This document shows positions 34,475 through 45,596 of a stretch of 64,000 nucleotides of DNA, piece after piece. Numbering within the stretch: position 1 is the stretch's first letter; each line of letters opens with the position of its first letter. The notes beneath the pieces were generated by a model. The model made no database searches and was not told the DNA's origin. It saw only the letters and a list, made by a program, of their open reading frames with translations. Position numbers and translations under genes: made by a program. The stretch is from contig JAJQJQ010000002.1 of the NCBI GenBank assembly GCA_028622995.1, forward strand, positions 11,780,001 through 11,844,000. Reading direction: 5' to 3'. Source of the stretch: Panagrolaimus kolymaensis. Taxonomy: Eukaryota > Nematoda > Chromadorea > Rhabditida > Panagrolaimidae.

Positions 34475-35066
34475 TAAACACTTTATCAAAGTGTTAAAAT
34501 TTAAAGGATTAACAACTCTTTTTCAAAGAATAACGCTTATATTAAATCAAAATAAAAGTTGATTGAATTTGCATATGGTCTTGATTTTAAAATGTGTCTA
34601 GTTTAATTCTTTTCTCGAAATTTTCTTCTATGTAAATAAAAAATCATTATTGTCTTTGATTATCCAAACAAAAAATTGATGGAATTTTTTTTTATAAATT
34701 TTATTTAAACACCTTTTGATAATAGAAAAGGAATGAAAAATAAATTTATCTAAGCTAAATTTTATTTTTTTGAAAATTTTATTTTTAATTGTTTTTTGGA
34801 ACGCAATTTTTTTTTAAAGACAATGAATTCCATCAATAGATTTGTGAACACTTAAATCAACAAAATGTGCTTCTGATCTTTATTCCTGCCTACATTTCCA
34901 CCCACATAGGTGGTGGTGTTCACTTTTTTATTTATAAATTAAACAAATAATGCTAAATTAAGGTAAAAAATTGATATAAAAGGGTCAAAGCTTTTCCTGA
35001 AAAATTCATACAAACACATATTTGTGTAACATTTGCTATTTGCTTTAAAAAATAAAGCAACAAAGT
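34475..35066. other. Intergenic with promoter of the mucin-like gene
   Basis: AT-rich spacer. A TATA box lies at 34975-34982. A short imperfect inverted repeat (CACATAGGTGGTGGTGTTCAC region near 34910) is probably incidental. Confidence 0.5.
34975..34982 (+). promoter_or_regulatory. TATA box
   Basis: TATAAAAG in the context TTGATATAAAAGGGTC lies about 85 bases before the start codon at 35067, the right spacing for a core promoter with a short leader. It is one of the cleanest TATA boxes in the window and would suit a strongly, tissue-specifically expressed secretory gene. Confidence 0.55.
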
Positions 35067-37593
35067 ATGCATTCTCGAAATTATTTATTACTTTCTTTCT
35101 TCTTCTTTTGCGCCGTTTCAACCGTTTATGGAGACACTTTTGTTAAAGCTGGAATTTGGATGGATAATGCTGAAAATGAAGATCGAAAAATGGTTTGCAC
35201 TATCACTTGTGTAGATGAGAATTCAACTCCCACTCCACCACCTCATCATCATGATCATCCCCATCATCATGGTGATTGTAATGACACGAATGGAGATTGT
35301 CCTTGCCATACAACTACCACTCCTGGACCTACTGATGAGCCATGCCCATGCAAAACTACTACTACCACAACAACAACACCAACGGCATCAACAACCACCA
35401 CTCCAATACTTCCGACGAGAACTACTGCTCAAATTACAAATGCTACAACAACAAGCATACCCATGACGACAACTACCGCAAATTCTTCACCTACAACAAC
35501 TACAAGCGGACAGAATTCAAATATTTCCACAACTACAACTGCGTCTCCTGACAACAACAACAACAAACCCTGAATCAATAACAACAACGCCCATGATATT
35601 GTCTTCACCAACAACAACTACAAATCAAAATCCAAATATAACAACAACAACTGTTGCTGCTAGCACCACAACTAAACCAATACCTACAACAGCAACAACG
35701 ACCCCAACGTTGCCAATTACGACAACTACTCAATTTTTAAATAGCCCAACCGTGACCTCGACTCCACCAATTACAACAACATCTGGAGTTTCTTTAAATA
35801 CAACCACAAATATTCCAACCACTACCACTACAAATCAGCCATCAACATCCCCAACATCTGCTCCAAATCCAACTCCACCAATGACAACAACAGTTAAACC
35901 AATTTCAACTTCAACAACTCCAAATCCAACAACAACTACTACTGTTGTTACACCAAGTAAGCGTTATTGATTTTCTGAAAACTAATTTCAATAAAAAATT
36001 CACCTTTTTTAGCTCCTCCACCTCAAACATGTGGAAATGTCACAAAGCGGGTTTGTTTGAGAGGTGATCCTCATTATGATACTATCGATGGTGGACATTA
36101 TGATTATCAAGGCACATGTCCTTTTATTTTCATGCAACCATGCACTTCCATTCAAGGATATGAAAAATTTTCTGTCAAAGTCAAAAATCGTCATTACAAT
36201 GGATATCCACAATCGTAAGTTTCGAAAATCAAAAATTAAAAACTGACATTCAACAAATATTTTTTATTTTATTTTTAAGTATTTCATGGATTGATTCAAC
36301 ATTGATTGAATTATTTGATCAAAAAATTTATATTGATATCATTGGAACTCTTTACGTTAATGGAGTCTCACAAAATTATCCATATTATTACCCAAATCAA
36401 GCCAATGCTAAAATAACAATCCAGAAAAATGGTTTCCAAATTACTCTCAAAACAAAAGATAGCATTCAAGTTTACTTTGATACTTTTGGAAACTATGAAT
36501 TTTGTGTGGATATTCCTGATTGTGCTCCATTTTATGGAAAGGATAAACTTTGCGGAATGGCAGGAAATTATGATGGAAATTGTGTAAATGATTTAATTAA
36601 AAATGATGGCTCCCTCGCTGCCAAACAAGTTCAACCTTGCAATTATGGAAATTCAATGAATGATTGGGCGAATAGTTGGATTACGACTGATTATTTCTAT
36701 CCTCCTGGTGTTACAAATAAAACATGTGAAAAGGGTGTAGATTCAGCCGATAATATTTGTGTACGTTTATGGCACTTTTTAATTGATTTTATCTATTTAT
36801 TATTTATTTTTAGACTACCGGAGAAACTACTTGCAAAGCCATTAAAGATTCCATTTCAAATATTGGACTTTTTGCTCAATGCAACAAACTTGGAAGCGAC
36901 GTTCTTAACTCCTACTTTAGTGACTGTGTCAAAGATCTTTGCGAAGCCCCAATATTAAAATGCGATATATTTAATTCATTTGCACGCATGTGTCAACGGG
37001 AACTTAATTGTAAGCTTTATTTCTTTTTTAATTACTCCACAAAAACAAAAACAAAAATGATTTTTTTAGTACCAAGCCTTGGAGATTGGCGTACACCCAT
37101 TGGTTGCCCCGCATGCCCTTCAGGTTGGCAAATGTATGAACCTACAACATCTTGTTACAGTGTAATCAAAAATTGCACATATGATAATTGTGAAAAACAA
37201 TGTCAAACACTTGGAGCTTATTTAACTTCGATTCATAGTTCTGGAGAAAATACTTTTGTTAATAGTAAGTTTTTTATGATTTTTAAAATATCTTTTATTT
37301 AAATCTTCTTTTTTTTTAAAGAATTGAGTGCATCTGGAACATCCCAAATTGATTATGGTCAAGTTGCAATAGGTGCAAAGAGATCTGGAACCAAATTTAT
37401 TTGGATTGATGGAACACCATTGGATTACACTAATTGGTCGGTAGGAAATCCAGACAATAGAGGGGGACAACAAAATTGTGTTAATACGAATGCTGATGCA
37501 GGTGGATATGGTGGAAATCTTTACACATGGGATGATTTTGGTTGTGATCAACCATACCGGGCGGCCGTATGCAAAAAGCCATATTCATGGTAA
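35067..37593 (+). CDS. clec: Secreted mucin-vWD-C8-C-type lectin protein with frame break
   Basis: Order: signal peptide (1-22), His-rich segment ([13 protein letters not shown]), a Thr/Pro mucin region, vWD domain with [14 protein letters not shown], a Cys-rich C8-like module, and a CTLD ([29 protein letters not shown]). Exons are 35067-35956, 36013-36214, 36280-36760, 36814-37009, 37070-37264 and 37322-37593. All junctions fit, but within exon 1 the frame shifts by one base near 35550-35570, inside the ACA/AAC repeat. The first frame ends at TGA 35571-35573, while the Thr-rich frame that splices onward is one base over and open from about 35553. Repeat slippage, an assembly error or a recent null allele would all explain it. 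The domain set predicts an extracellular, heavily O-glycosylated gut or cuticle protein. Confidence 0.82.
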
Positions 37594-38379
37594 TTATAAT
37601 TATTTTTAAATATAAATATGTTAATTTTAACTTTTTTTAAAGTTAAAGTTGTATGACATTCGTAAAGATTGGGTGATAAAATAATTATTTTGCAACCATA
37701 TTTTTCATCTTTATATGCAAATTTTTTAAATAATCAAGTATGAAAGAATTTTTCGCAAATAAAAAAAGTGATAGTTAATTCGGGCTTCAAATGTTTTATG
37801 GTAAATAAAAAAATTGTCATGAAAAAACCTTTATATTTTTAATTTTTTTAAACAAAGGTCAAAAATATTACAACTTTTTCATCTTCTTTCTTTTTTACAT
37901 CTTTCCAAAGTTTACAAATAAAATGAAAATAAAAAATGCAAGTTTAAGGAAAGTGTTTTTTAAGAAAATTATTTATTTTTTTATTAAATTTTTACTATAA
38001 AATCAGAAATACAAATTTAAAAAAAAATGAAAAATGCTTCTCAAAATATTTTGTTTATTATCTTTAAATTACTAATTAGTACCTTTCGAAAATTATCTCC
38101 ATCGTCAACTGTTTACCCCGTGCGAACATTCTTTTTGTAACATTAAGTTTTGTAAAAGCTTAGCGACAAAAGAAAAAGATCATACGAGATATTTTTAAAA
38201 ATTTAATTGAAGCTGTTGCTAATCATATCGATATTAACATTGTTTCATATTACATGCGCAAGAAAAACATTAATTATTTTAAAGTGACACAGAAGTTTAA
38301 AATGTTTGTCAAAAGCAATACTACATCGACGTTGAGTTATCATCGGTTTCATTCATTAAAATGAAATTTTTTTAGTATT
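37594..38379. other. Intergenic, no protein gene seen
   Basis: AT-rich spacer between the mucin-like gene and the SL RNA gene. A somewhat GC-richer patch at 38098-38140 (CCATCGTCAACTGTTTACCCCGTGCG) has no recognised identity. No coding frame is supported. Confidence 0.5.
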
Positions 38380-38489
38380 TGTTTTGCTTTAAAAAAAGCA
38401 AAACTTTCCAAAATTTATTTTATATTTTTCCATGCCACTTATTTAGAGCTGGAATTTAATGATTACCTCAAACTTTGGGTAATTAAACC
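38380..38489 (-). ncRNA. Spliced-leader RNA gene (SL1-type variant)
   Basis: Read on the minus strand from 38489, the leader opens GGTTTAATTACCC and ends GTTTGAG, with AA in between. It is the nematode SL1 sequence with one extra A (23 nt, 38467-38489). It is followed at once by a splice donor GTAATC (38466-38461), as in SL RNA precursors. About 50 bases later comes ATAAATTTTGGAA (near 38407-38419), matching the Sm-binding site of nematode SL1 RNA. The transcript ends in a perfect 10-bp hairpin, GTTTTGCTTT-TTTT-AAAGCAAAAC (38404-38381). Leader, donor, Sm site and terminal hairpin in order make the call strong. It would donate the leader in trans-splicing. It points away from the 5S rRNA gene 242 bp away, the divergent linkage known from the C. 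elegans 5S/SL1 repeat. Confidence 0.88.
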
Positions 38490-38731
38490 GATGATAAAAA
38501 TTTTATTCACTTTTTTATTATCTATGAAATTTAAAGAAAGGCCGCGTTTGGTTGTTTTTTTGTTATTTATATTTTCCATTGCAACCAGATAATTATAGAA
38601 AAAGAGAAAAGAATTAGGTAGCGGGCGACGCACATAAAATGGAAATAATAGGCTGCAGTGGATGGTTGTTGTTTGTAGTTGCCCTCTTTTTTTCTCGTTT
38701 CTATTTGAGCAACAAAAAAAGAGATACATTC

Positions 38732-38850
38732 GCTTGGGGTCATACCGCAGTGAAAGCACGCCATCCCGTCCGATCTGGCAAGTTAAGCACTGCTGGGCTC
38801 GATTAGTACTTGGATGGGAGACCTCCTGGGAATCTCGAGTGCTCCAAGCT
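38732..38850 (+). rRNA. 5S ribosomal RNA
   Basis: The 119-nt sequence contains the conserved 5S core GCACGCCATCCCGTCCGATC, then CTGGCAAGTTAAGCA, and the internal Pol III promoter region TTAGTACTTGGATGGGAGACC. The ends pair: GCTTGGGG at 38732-38739 with CTCCAAGC at 38842-38849. Seven T residues follow at once. It appears as a single copy here rather than a tandem array, and lies divergently from the SL RNA gene. The internal control region is intact, so it is probably expressed. Confidence 0.97.
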
Positions 38851-38857
38851 TTTTTTA
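38851..38857 (+). terminator. Pol III T-run terminator of 5S rRNA
   Basis: TTTTTTT directly follows the last paired base of the 5S gene, the usual RNA polymerase III stop. Confidence 0.8.
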
Positions 38858-39306
38858 ATTTTGGTTTATTATTTTTCGTAATAAAAATGTGAAACAAAAT
38901 GTTTTAATTTTTTTTTTAAAAGCGAAGAGTCAAAAATGAGAATGGATTTTTTTATTCGATTCAAAAAAAGCTAAAAAATTTATATTTTAGAATAATGGCT
39001 TTTTTCTTTGTTCTTGGATTTTTTTTTTCACTCTCAAAGATGAAAATGCGCAATAACGCAAATAATTTTTTTTTACTCAAAAAATATGGCGTAAATGAGC
39101 ATTGAAAAAATTGATTTTTTTTATTCGACAGTTGTAAAGAAAAAAGAACAATTTACATAAAAAATAAAACAATGGAAGGCTTCACAAAATTTTTCGTTAG
39201 TTTTTTTTCTCATTTAAATGAAGCAAGAGATTATTCAAAATATTACTTTTTTATTTTTAAAATACAAAAAAGTTAACTTTCAAGCAACAACAATAAAAAA
39301 TATTAA
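38858..39306. other. Intergenic, no gene seen
   Basis: AT-rich spacer between 5S rRNA and the 3' end of the next minus-strand gene. Long T and A runs only. Confidence 0.5.
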
Positions 39307-39660
39307 TTATATGGGTGGTTGAAAAGCGTCACCTCGTAGCCCAGGTTTATAAGCTCGTGGATCAGGAAATACATAGAAATTCTTTTCCGTATATTTTTCA
39401 TTAACTTTTTTTCGATTAGCTTCGATTGCCATATTTTGTTCTCGTATTTCCCATAATTCATAATAAAATGAAATAAGAACCACAACAATTGTAAATATTG
39501 CATGTCCCATAACATAATTAACTAATCCTGGAGGATAAAATTCGTTATAAATTGGTAGTGGAGGTTTAGAACCATCGGGATTCATTTTAGTAAAAAATGC
39601 TGGAATAGCAGTTAATGAAGCAATAACTACATAAACGCTTAAAGCAAACTTTGCAAACAT
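39307..39660 (-). CDS. Small two-TM conserved-looking protein
   Basis: An intronless frame of 117 residues, starting at ATG 39660. An N-terminal hydrophobic segment (about 3-24, LSVYVVIASLTAIPAFF) and a second one (about 50-68, AIFTIVVVLISFY) are followed by a hydrophilic tail with a charged helix (WEIREQNMAIEANRKKVNE) and a Pro/aromatic end (YVFPDPRAYKPG). Size, orientation and the charged helix after the second TM would suit an accessory subunit of a mitochondrial inner-membrane complex, but I do not recognise it. Lack of introns is unusual among its neighbours. Confidence 0.65.
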   Translation of the reverse strand: MFAKFALSVYVVIASLTAIPAFFTKMNPDGSKPPLPIYNEFYPPGLVNYVMGHAIFTIVVVLISFYYELWEIREQNMAIEANRKKVNEKYTEKNFYVFPDPRAYKPGLRGDAFQPPI

Positions 39661-40147
39661 TTTAATTTTCTCTCAAAAAATAAAGGATAACTATTTTTTT
39701 ACCAAAGCAAAAAAAAAATTCTTTGTAGATTAAGTTTTCTTTATTTTTGTTAAGACTTTTCTGACAAAAAAAAATATGGTTTCTATGAAATAAAAAAAAA
39801 ATAGTAACCAAGCAATGATGACTCATTATTGTTTTTTTATGAGAGACAAAAAATAATGAAAAATTTAAAGACAGAGATTTATTGTTTCTTGTTTTTTTCT
39901 TTGATATTTACTATTTTTTCTTTTATTGTTAAAAAACCGGAAGCTTGATTTCTTAAATTTTTTTTTGATAAAAAAGAATGAATGTTAATCTCGAGACGCT
40001 CAAAACAAATTTTTTGTTGAGAAAAAAGTTTATTAAATCAAGCAAAAAAAGTTGGTAAATAAATATACTTATCATTAATTTTGATTATTTAAAAGAAAAA
40101 ACATGGTAAATAATTTTTTTTAACGAATTCGATAAAAATACATGGTT
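39661..40147. other. Intergenic, no gene seen
   Basis: AT-rich spacer between two minus-strand genes, holding the promoter of the small two-TM gene and the 3' UTR of the sphingomyelinase gene. Nothing else supported. Confidence 0.5.
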
Positions 40148-43100
40148 TCATAATCCCGCACAAAAAATATCATTCATTCCTCTTTCAGCTGTTAAAGCAT
40201 TACAAATAAATTTTTTTCGACATTTTTCATCACAAGTTTTAAGTTGTTTATCATTTCGATAAAAATTTTGAATGTATTTACTTAACAAAGCATCATCGGT
40301 TTTCATTCGTTGTAATAAATCCAAATAAGAAGCGGGGGATAAATCTTTCATTCCATAATCTTTCTAAAAATTTGATTTTACGGTAGCCTTTGTTTCAAGA
40401 AAAAAAATTCTTTTTAGTTTTAACTTAGCGAAGAAAAAAAAGCTCTCGCAACGAAATTTTTTATTGGTTTAGGTCTCGTTTGGAAAATTTATTTATATTT
40501 TAGTTTCTTAACAAAAATTTAAAGTGTTGCTACGAAAATAAATTTTATTTGTTTTGATATTCAAAAAAACTCACTCGTTTATTATATTCCAATTTAAATT
40601 CAACTTTATCATTGGCATTTATTTCAGTTAAATTTCCCCAATAAGTTTCTTCATCAATCACCGTGAAACTTGAACCATTATAATTTCCATCAATGGTATA
40701 AATTTTATATGCTGGATTTAATTGGGAAAATGTAGTTAACGAAGGAGCAACAAAAGCTGTATGAGTTACACGATTTGCGGGGTTTTGTTGATCAAAATAA
40801 ACCTGTAAAAATAAACTATATTAGAATCAAAAAATATTTGCATTCAAAGCAAAAAAAATTCATGCCTCGAAAAGAAAAAAAAACAGAATTAAAAGCTACG
40901 AAAATTTGCATAATACTTTTTGCTTGGAAACATAGAAATAGAAAATTCAAAAAAAAAATTGCAAATCTCGAAGAAATAATTTTATTAAAATTTGCCTTGA
41001 ATCCGAAAAAAATTTGCATAAATTTGGATTGCTTTGAAATCGTAAGTTATAGTAATTTTTTAATTTGTAATATAATTTTGGCTCACATAAAATTCATCAA
41101 CATGTGTATGACCAAAAAACTGTGCGGCTATAGTATTTTCAAATCGATTAATCAATTTATAATAATTATCCGAAAAAGCTTTGACGCAATAAGTACTTCC
41201 CGAAGGAATATGAGAAATAATGTGAACTTTTTCACTTTTTTGTTCAGAATCCAATAATTCTTTTGCAAGCCAATCCAAAGTTAAATCAGGATCGGCGGCG
41301 GTAATGTAAGCATAACTAAAAATATATAATTTATAATTTTATATGATGAAAACAAAAAATTTGCATATTTTTGGATTAAAAACTTACAAATTCCAATGCG
41401 AACAATAAATAGTGTTTAGCGAAATAAATTTAAGGTTTGGAAATGGATGAAATGAATAACTTCCTCGACTAAAAAAATAGTGTATTTTTATATTAAATAT
41501 TTCTTGAAAAAAAAAGGAGACGATGGACACTTACTACATCAGTGAATCTTGAACCGATGATGGAAGCCATTTAGTCCAAGTTTGATTAAATATTGTATAA
41601 AGCCATTGTGGCCCACGAGTATCATATTCATCAATGGAATGGGGAGCAAATCTGAAAGAAAGAAAAAAGTATGTCAATAACAAATTCTTTTTAAAGTGCC
41701 ATTTTTAGGGTTTTGGTTTTCAAACACAAAATTTGATACGTTTATTTAATTTTTTTTTTGCGGCAAGTCTTTTCCTTATTTTTAATTTTTTTGGCAGGAA
41801 ACGATTTATGAAAATTTTTAACTTTTTTATTTGAAATTGTTTGGGCTTTTAAAATCCGAAAAAATAACAGAAATCAAAAATAGTTTCAAAATAAACTGAA
41901 ATTTGCAAAATTTTAATGTCTGTGAACTCCTAAAATAAATGAATTTTCGCTAAAAGAAACGGCTGCATGCAGTTATCAGCATTAACATTTTGTTTTCAGA
42001 CATATCTATTTTAATTATTTTTTTAACATTTAAAAATTAATAAATAATAAACTTACGCATCCATTGGTACACCTTCATGATTGCCAGTGGATTGAAAAAC
42101 CGGGATATTAGGGAAATATTGATAAATGGTATCCGTAATATTTATTAAATTCACTTTCGTTGTATCTTGTTGATTTGCCCATATATCATGGGATTCAAAA
42201 TCACCTGTAATAATAATATAATCTATTTTATTTTCATTGGTAGAAATCCATTTCATTGTTTCATCAAACATTATAAATGGTATATCACATCTTGCCGCGG
42301 TACCATATTTTCCAGCTGGGGTCTTAAAAAAAAGAATTTAAAAAAATATTAAAAGTAATTTTTTAGATTTTGGATTGGAAAAAAAAATACAATTTGCTTA
42401 TGGGATTCAAAAGTTTATTAAATGATTAATAAGAAATTTTTCGTGTTTTTTCGTTCGTTTTTGATTAACAAAAAATTAAATAAACATTTAGCTGTATATT
42501 TATTTTTCCATTTGTAAATTTTATTCTCTCAAAATCTTCATAATTTCAGAGAATTTATTTACTCTTCATGTCCACGTCAAAAATTAGGGGGGAAAATATA
42601 TTAATTTTTGTTTTAAGAATTAACAATCTTTTTTTTTTTGTGAAATTTGCTCGAAAATTATAGTTTAAAGGCAGTCGAGGGAGTAAACAAAAAAAGTTAT
42701 CGTTTTTTCAATTTTTTTAAAAATATTCATACTTTTATTGGAGCTTTTGAAGAGGAATTATTATTAGCTGCTGCTCGACAACAAAAGTTATATGTTTCTA
42801 TTGCGCCATGAGCACAATCGGCTTCACTTCCTTCAACATATTTTCGATCCACATGAATATCCGTTAAATGTAAAACTCTTAAAGTTGGATTTCCTGAAGT
42901 TGGAATGGGCCAAGGTTGAACCGCGGGTTTATTTCCTGGAATATTCAAAGGCCATGGTTGATTCACCGGAGAATCAGTAAACCCGCATCCAGATGTCACC
43001 CATCCTTCACAAAAATCAGATGGTGAAAATTTGGTGGCATTTAAAGAAAAATATATTTCACTTCCAAATGCTTTAACAAGTTGATCACACAATTCGGGTT

Positions 43101-43611
43101 CTTCAATTTTCAAATTTATACATGTGTCACTAAAAACTAATGAATTTTGCATAAAAAATTTTTTAGTTTTGCCTAGAAAAAAAATTTTTCATACGCAAAA
43201 ATTGTATAAACTTTTGAACTTTGCAAGAATCTTTAAAATATTCAAATTTCTAGGAAATAGTTTAAGAAAGAAAAAAAAAGTTTACCGAAAGAATTTATCC
43301 AATTGGGTTTTAGTATTATTCTTATCAATCAACAATTTTATTCCATTAAATAAAGCTTTACAATTATCACAATTTACTCCAGCTTTGTCATTGGAAGAAA
43401 CAATGGAATTTGATTGGACATTCTACAAATACATACATAAATTAAATCTTTTTCTTTCAATTTTTTTACTCATTTTTTTTCTATTGAAAAAAAGTATCAA
43501 ATTAAAAAAGCATACTTTTCCATTATTTGATGATTCCAATGGCAAAGCTTTAATTGAAATTAAAAAATTTAAAGAAACTAATAAGCTTAAAAACACAAAC
43601 CAAGAAGCCAT
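40148..43611 (-). CDS. asm: Acid sphingomyelinase
   Basis: Nine exons (43516-43611, 43286-43422, 42733-43129, 42057-42322, 41535-41651, 41388-41468, 41087-41315, 40575-40802, 40148-40363) close to 588 residues. Order: signal peptide (1-23), saposin-B-like domain with paired Cys (about 48-135; CDNCKAL, DTCINL, FCEGW), Pro-rich linker, then a metallophosphatase catalytic domain. Zn-site motifs are visible: DIHVD, GDFESHD, GNHE, an HIISHIP block and GHTH. The C-terminal region has paired Cys (CDEKCRKKFIC). The enzyme would hydrolyse sphingomyelin to ceramide and phosphocholine in lysosomes or outside the cell, as SMPD1 and nematode ASM proteins do. All catalytic motifs are present. Confidence 0.94.
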
Positions 43612-44497
43612 AGTTAAGAGAAGTTTTTTTGAATGAAATATTTAGCTTCTCTTATTTCTGTTTTTTGTTCTATTTTCTCCGATCGTTTCGTTCACTTTGA
43701 GATAGATAGATAACAAAAAAAATTAATTGGACATTTAAATGTGTATAATTGAAAGCAAAAAGAAGAAGAAAAAAGCTTGCGTTTTTATTGTTTTTTTGTG
43801 TTTTGTTTGTTATCAATAAATTTGAGGTTAAATGGCTACAAAATTAGCCGAGAGAAACGCACATTGTTTCGATTTTATATTTTTCCCTTTCTTTTTATTT
43901 TTTACTCCGCTTTTTTATAAATTTGAAAAACATCATCAATTCAAATTTTTGGCTTCGTGTCCCTTTACTTTTCGATGACATATTTTTTAGATAAGAAAAC
44001 CTTTTTTTTTTCCGATTTCGTCTTTACATTCTCACATATTTTTTTTTCAATCTTACTCATCGACGATAAAAAATTTTTATTTAATAAATATCTTTGAAAA
44101 AAATGAATTTTCTTTTTTAACTTTATCAAAAAGCTTTCAATTTTTACAATGATTTCTCAAAAGAGAACTTTTTTTAGTATATAAAAGTACGTATTTTTAA
44201 TTTGTAAATCCATAAATATTTTTGGTAATTATTTCCAAATATGAGTCACTGTTGTCGTTAATTTAAATTTACTTGCGTCAAAAAGCTTTTTTACCTTCGT
44301 GCAATTTTTTTACTTTTTCAAAAAATATATAAACAGAATATGATTATATTCTTTTGAATTCAAAACATCCAAAAGATTTGTGAACTATTTTTTAAATATA
44401 TGTTTTAGATTTACGTGACGCATTAAATCCATGTTTCTTTTCTTTCATTTCTTTTAACTTTGTAATTATTTTCAGTCCAAATTACTTATTAGCAACA
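43612..44497 (+). promoter_or_regulatory. Divergent spacer and promoter of SKP1-like gene
   Basis: This spacer lies between the divergent sphingomyelinase and SKP1-like genes. TATATAAAAG at 44178-44187 and TATATAAAC near 44326 are TATA-like. A strong acceptor TTATTTTCAG ends at 44475, 22 bases before the start codon. That marks either an intron in the 5' leader or an SL trans-splice site. No coding frame is supported. Confidence 0.5.
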
Positions 44498-44998
44498 ATG
44501 GCAGCAGCAACCGCAACCAAGCTCACCCTTAAATCCAAAGTTGATCCATCATTCACGGTTGAAGTCGATTCCCGTGTAATCGATGCTTGTTCCATCCTTA
44601 AAAACGTTACCGAACATACAGCCATGACTGAACCGGTTGAAGTTGATATGACTACAACTCAACTTAAACAATTCGTGGAATTACATGAACATTTTGCTTC
44701 TGCCACCGCTGAAAAAGATGTTGAATGGACAAACGAATTCTTTGGGAAAATGAGCGAACAAGAATTCAAAGATTTAACCTGGAAAGCCGATTATCTCGAT
44801 AGTCAAAGATTCCTTGAAGCCGCCGGGGATTTTACCCTTCACAAACTCGAAGATATGGATGTTGCTGAAATTCAAAGATACTTAAATATCGTGGATGATT
44901 ACACACCAGAAGAACGTCGGGCCATGGAAGAACATCCTCTCGAATTCTTTACTGGAGTTTCAATTCAACCTGAAGAAGAAACTCAACAAGCTAATTAA
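44498..44998 (+). CDS. skr: SKP1-related protein
   Basis: Intronless 166-residue frame. The N-terminal BTB/POZ-like half reads KLTLKSKVDPSFTVEV, SRVIDACSIL and EVDMTTTQLKQFVEL. The C-terminal half reads FKDLTWKADYLDSQRFLEAAG and EIQRYLNIVDDYTPEERRAMEEH, corresponding to the SKP1 ANYLDIxxLL and NIxNDFTPEEE motifs. SKP1 links F-box proteins to CUL1 in SCF ubiquitin ligases. Nematodes carry expanded, divergent skr genes. This copy is tail to tail with a second copy at 45597-46118; together with a fragment and a chimera at 50-51.4 kb they form a small cluster. The protein differs from canonical SKP1 in its N-terminus and its longer acidic C-terminus. Confidence 0.9.
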   Translation: MAAATATKLTLKSKVDPSFTVEVDSRVIDACSILKNVTEHTAMTEPVEVDMTTTQLKQFVELHEHFASATAEKDVEWTNEFFGKMSEQEFKDLTWKADYLDSQRFLEAAGDFTLHKLEDMDVAEIQRYLNIVDDYTPEERRAMEEHPLEFFTGVSIQPEEETQQAN

Positions 44999-45596
44999 TT
45001 AAAATATTTATAATGCCTTTGATTAACAACAACTTCGTGCAGTGTTGTTTCAAGACCTCAAAAAATCTGAGATTAATCGTGCATCATAATCGCTAACTTT
45101 TTTATATTATTTTTATTTTCTCGAATTATTTTTTAAAAAGAAATTTTTTTAGTTCTGTTTAATACCTTTAATCATAATAATATGAAATCTATAATAATAA
45201 ACAGTTATTCACATCTTTAAAAATTAGTTTTTTGACTTTTATTAAAACATTTGAAATGCGAAAATTATCATATCCCCGAAAATTTATTAGATTGACGAAC
45301 TAACACCAGAATCGAAGCAAGTGTTTCTAACTTTTGGCATTTTGCAAAAAAAAATTTATTCAAATTTAAAGGAAACCGTTTTCTTTTTCATAATAAATTT
45401 TTTATTCAAACTCTCAAAAACATAAATAAAAAAATGCAAATCAAAGTATCACAAAATGGAAAAAGGGCAAAGAATATATATAAAAAACTTCAATAAAAGA
45501 GAAAATAATCAAACAAAAAATGGGACTAAAATAATCAAAGGCACGAAATTTTCTAAAAACTCAAAAGCAAAGAAAGCAAATAATTTAAACTTGAAT
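44999..45596. other. Convergent spacer between SKP1 copies
   Basis: Holds the two 3' UTRs (AATAATAAAC near 45195). The part near 45470-45560 resembles the sequence flanking the SKP1 fragment near 49945-50030, so the duplicated block extends into the 3' flank at lower identity. Confidence 0.5.

Noticed and set aside
40775..41257. 160-codon plus-strand frame
   Set aside because: Lies antisense to exon 7 and the intron of the sphingomyelinase gene, which has full motif and phase support.
43124..43636. 170-codon plus-strand frame
   Set aside because: Antisense to exons 1 and 2 of the sphingomyelinase gene; composition is low-complexity Lys/Phe/Leu.
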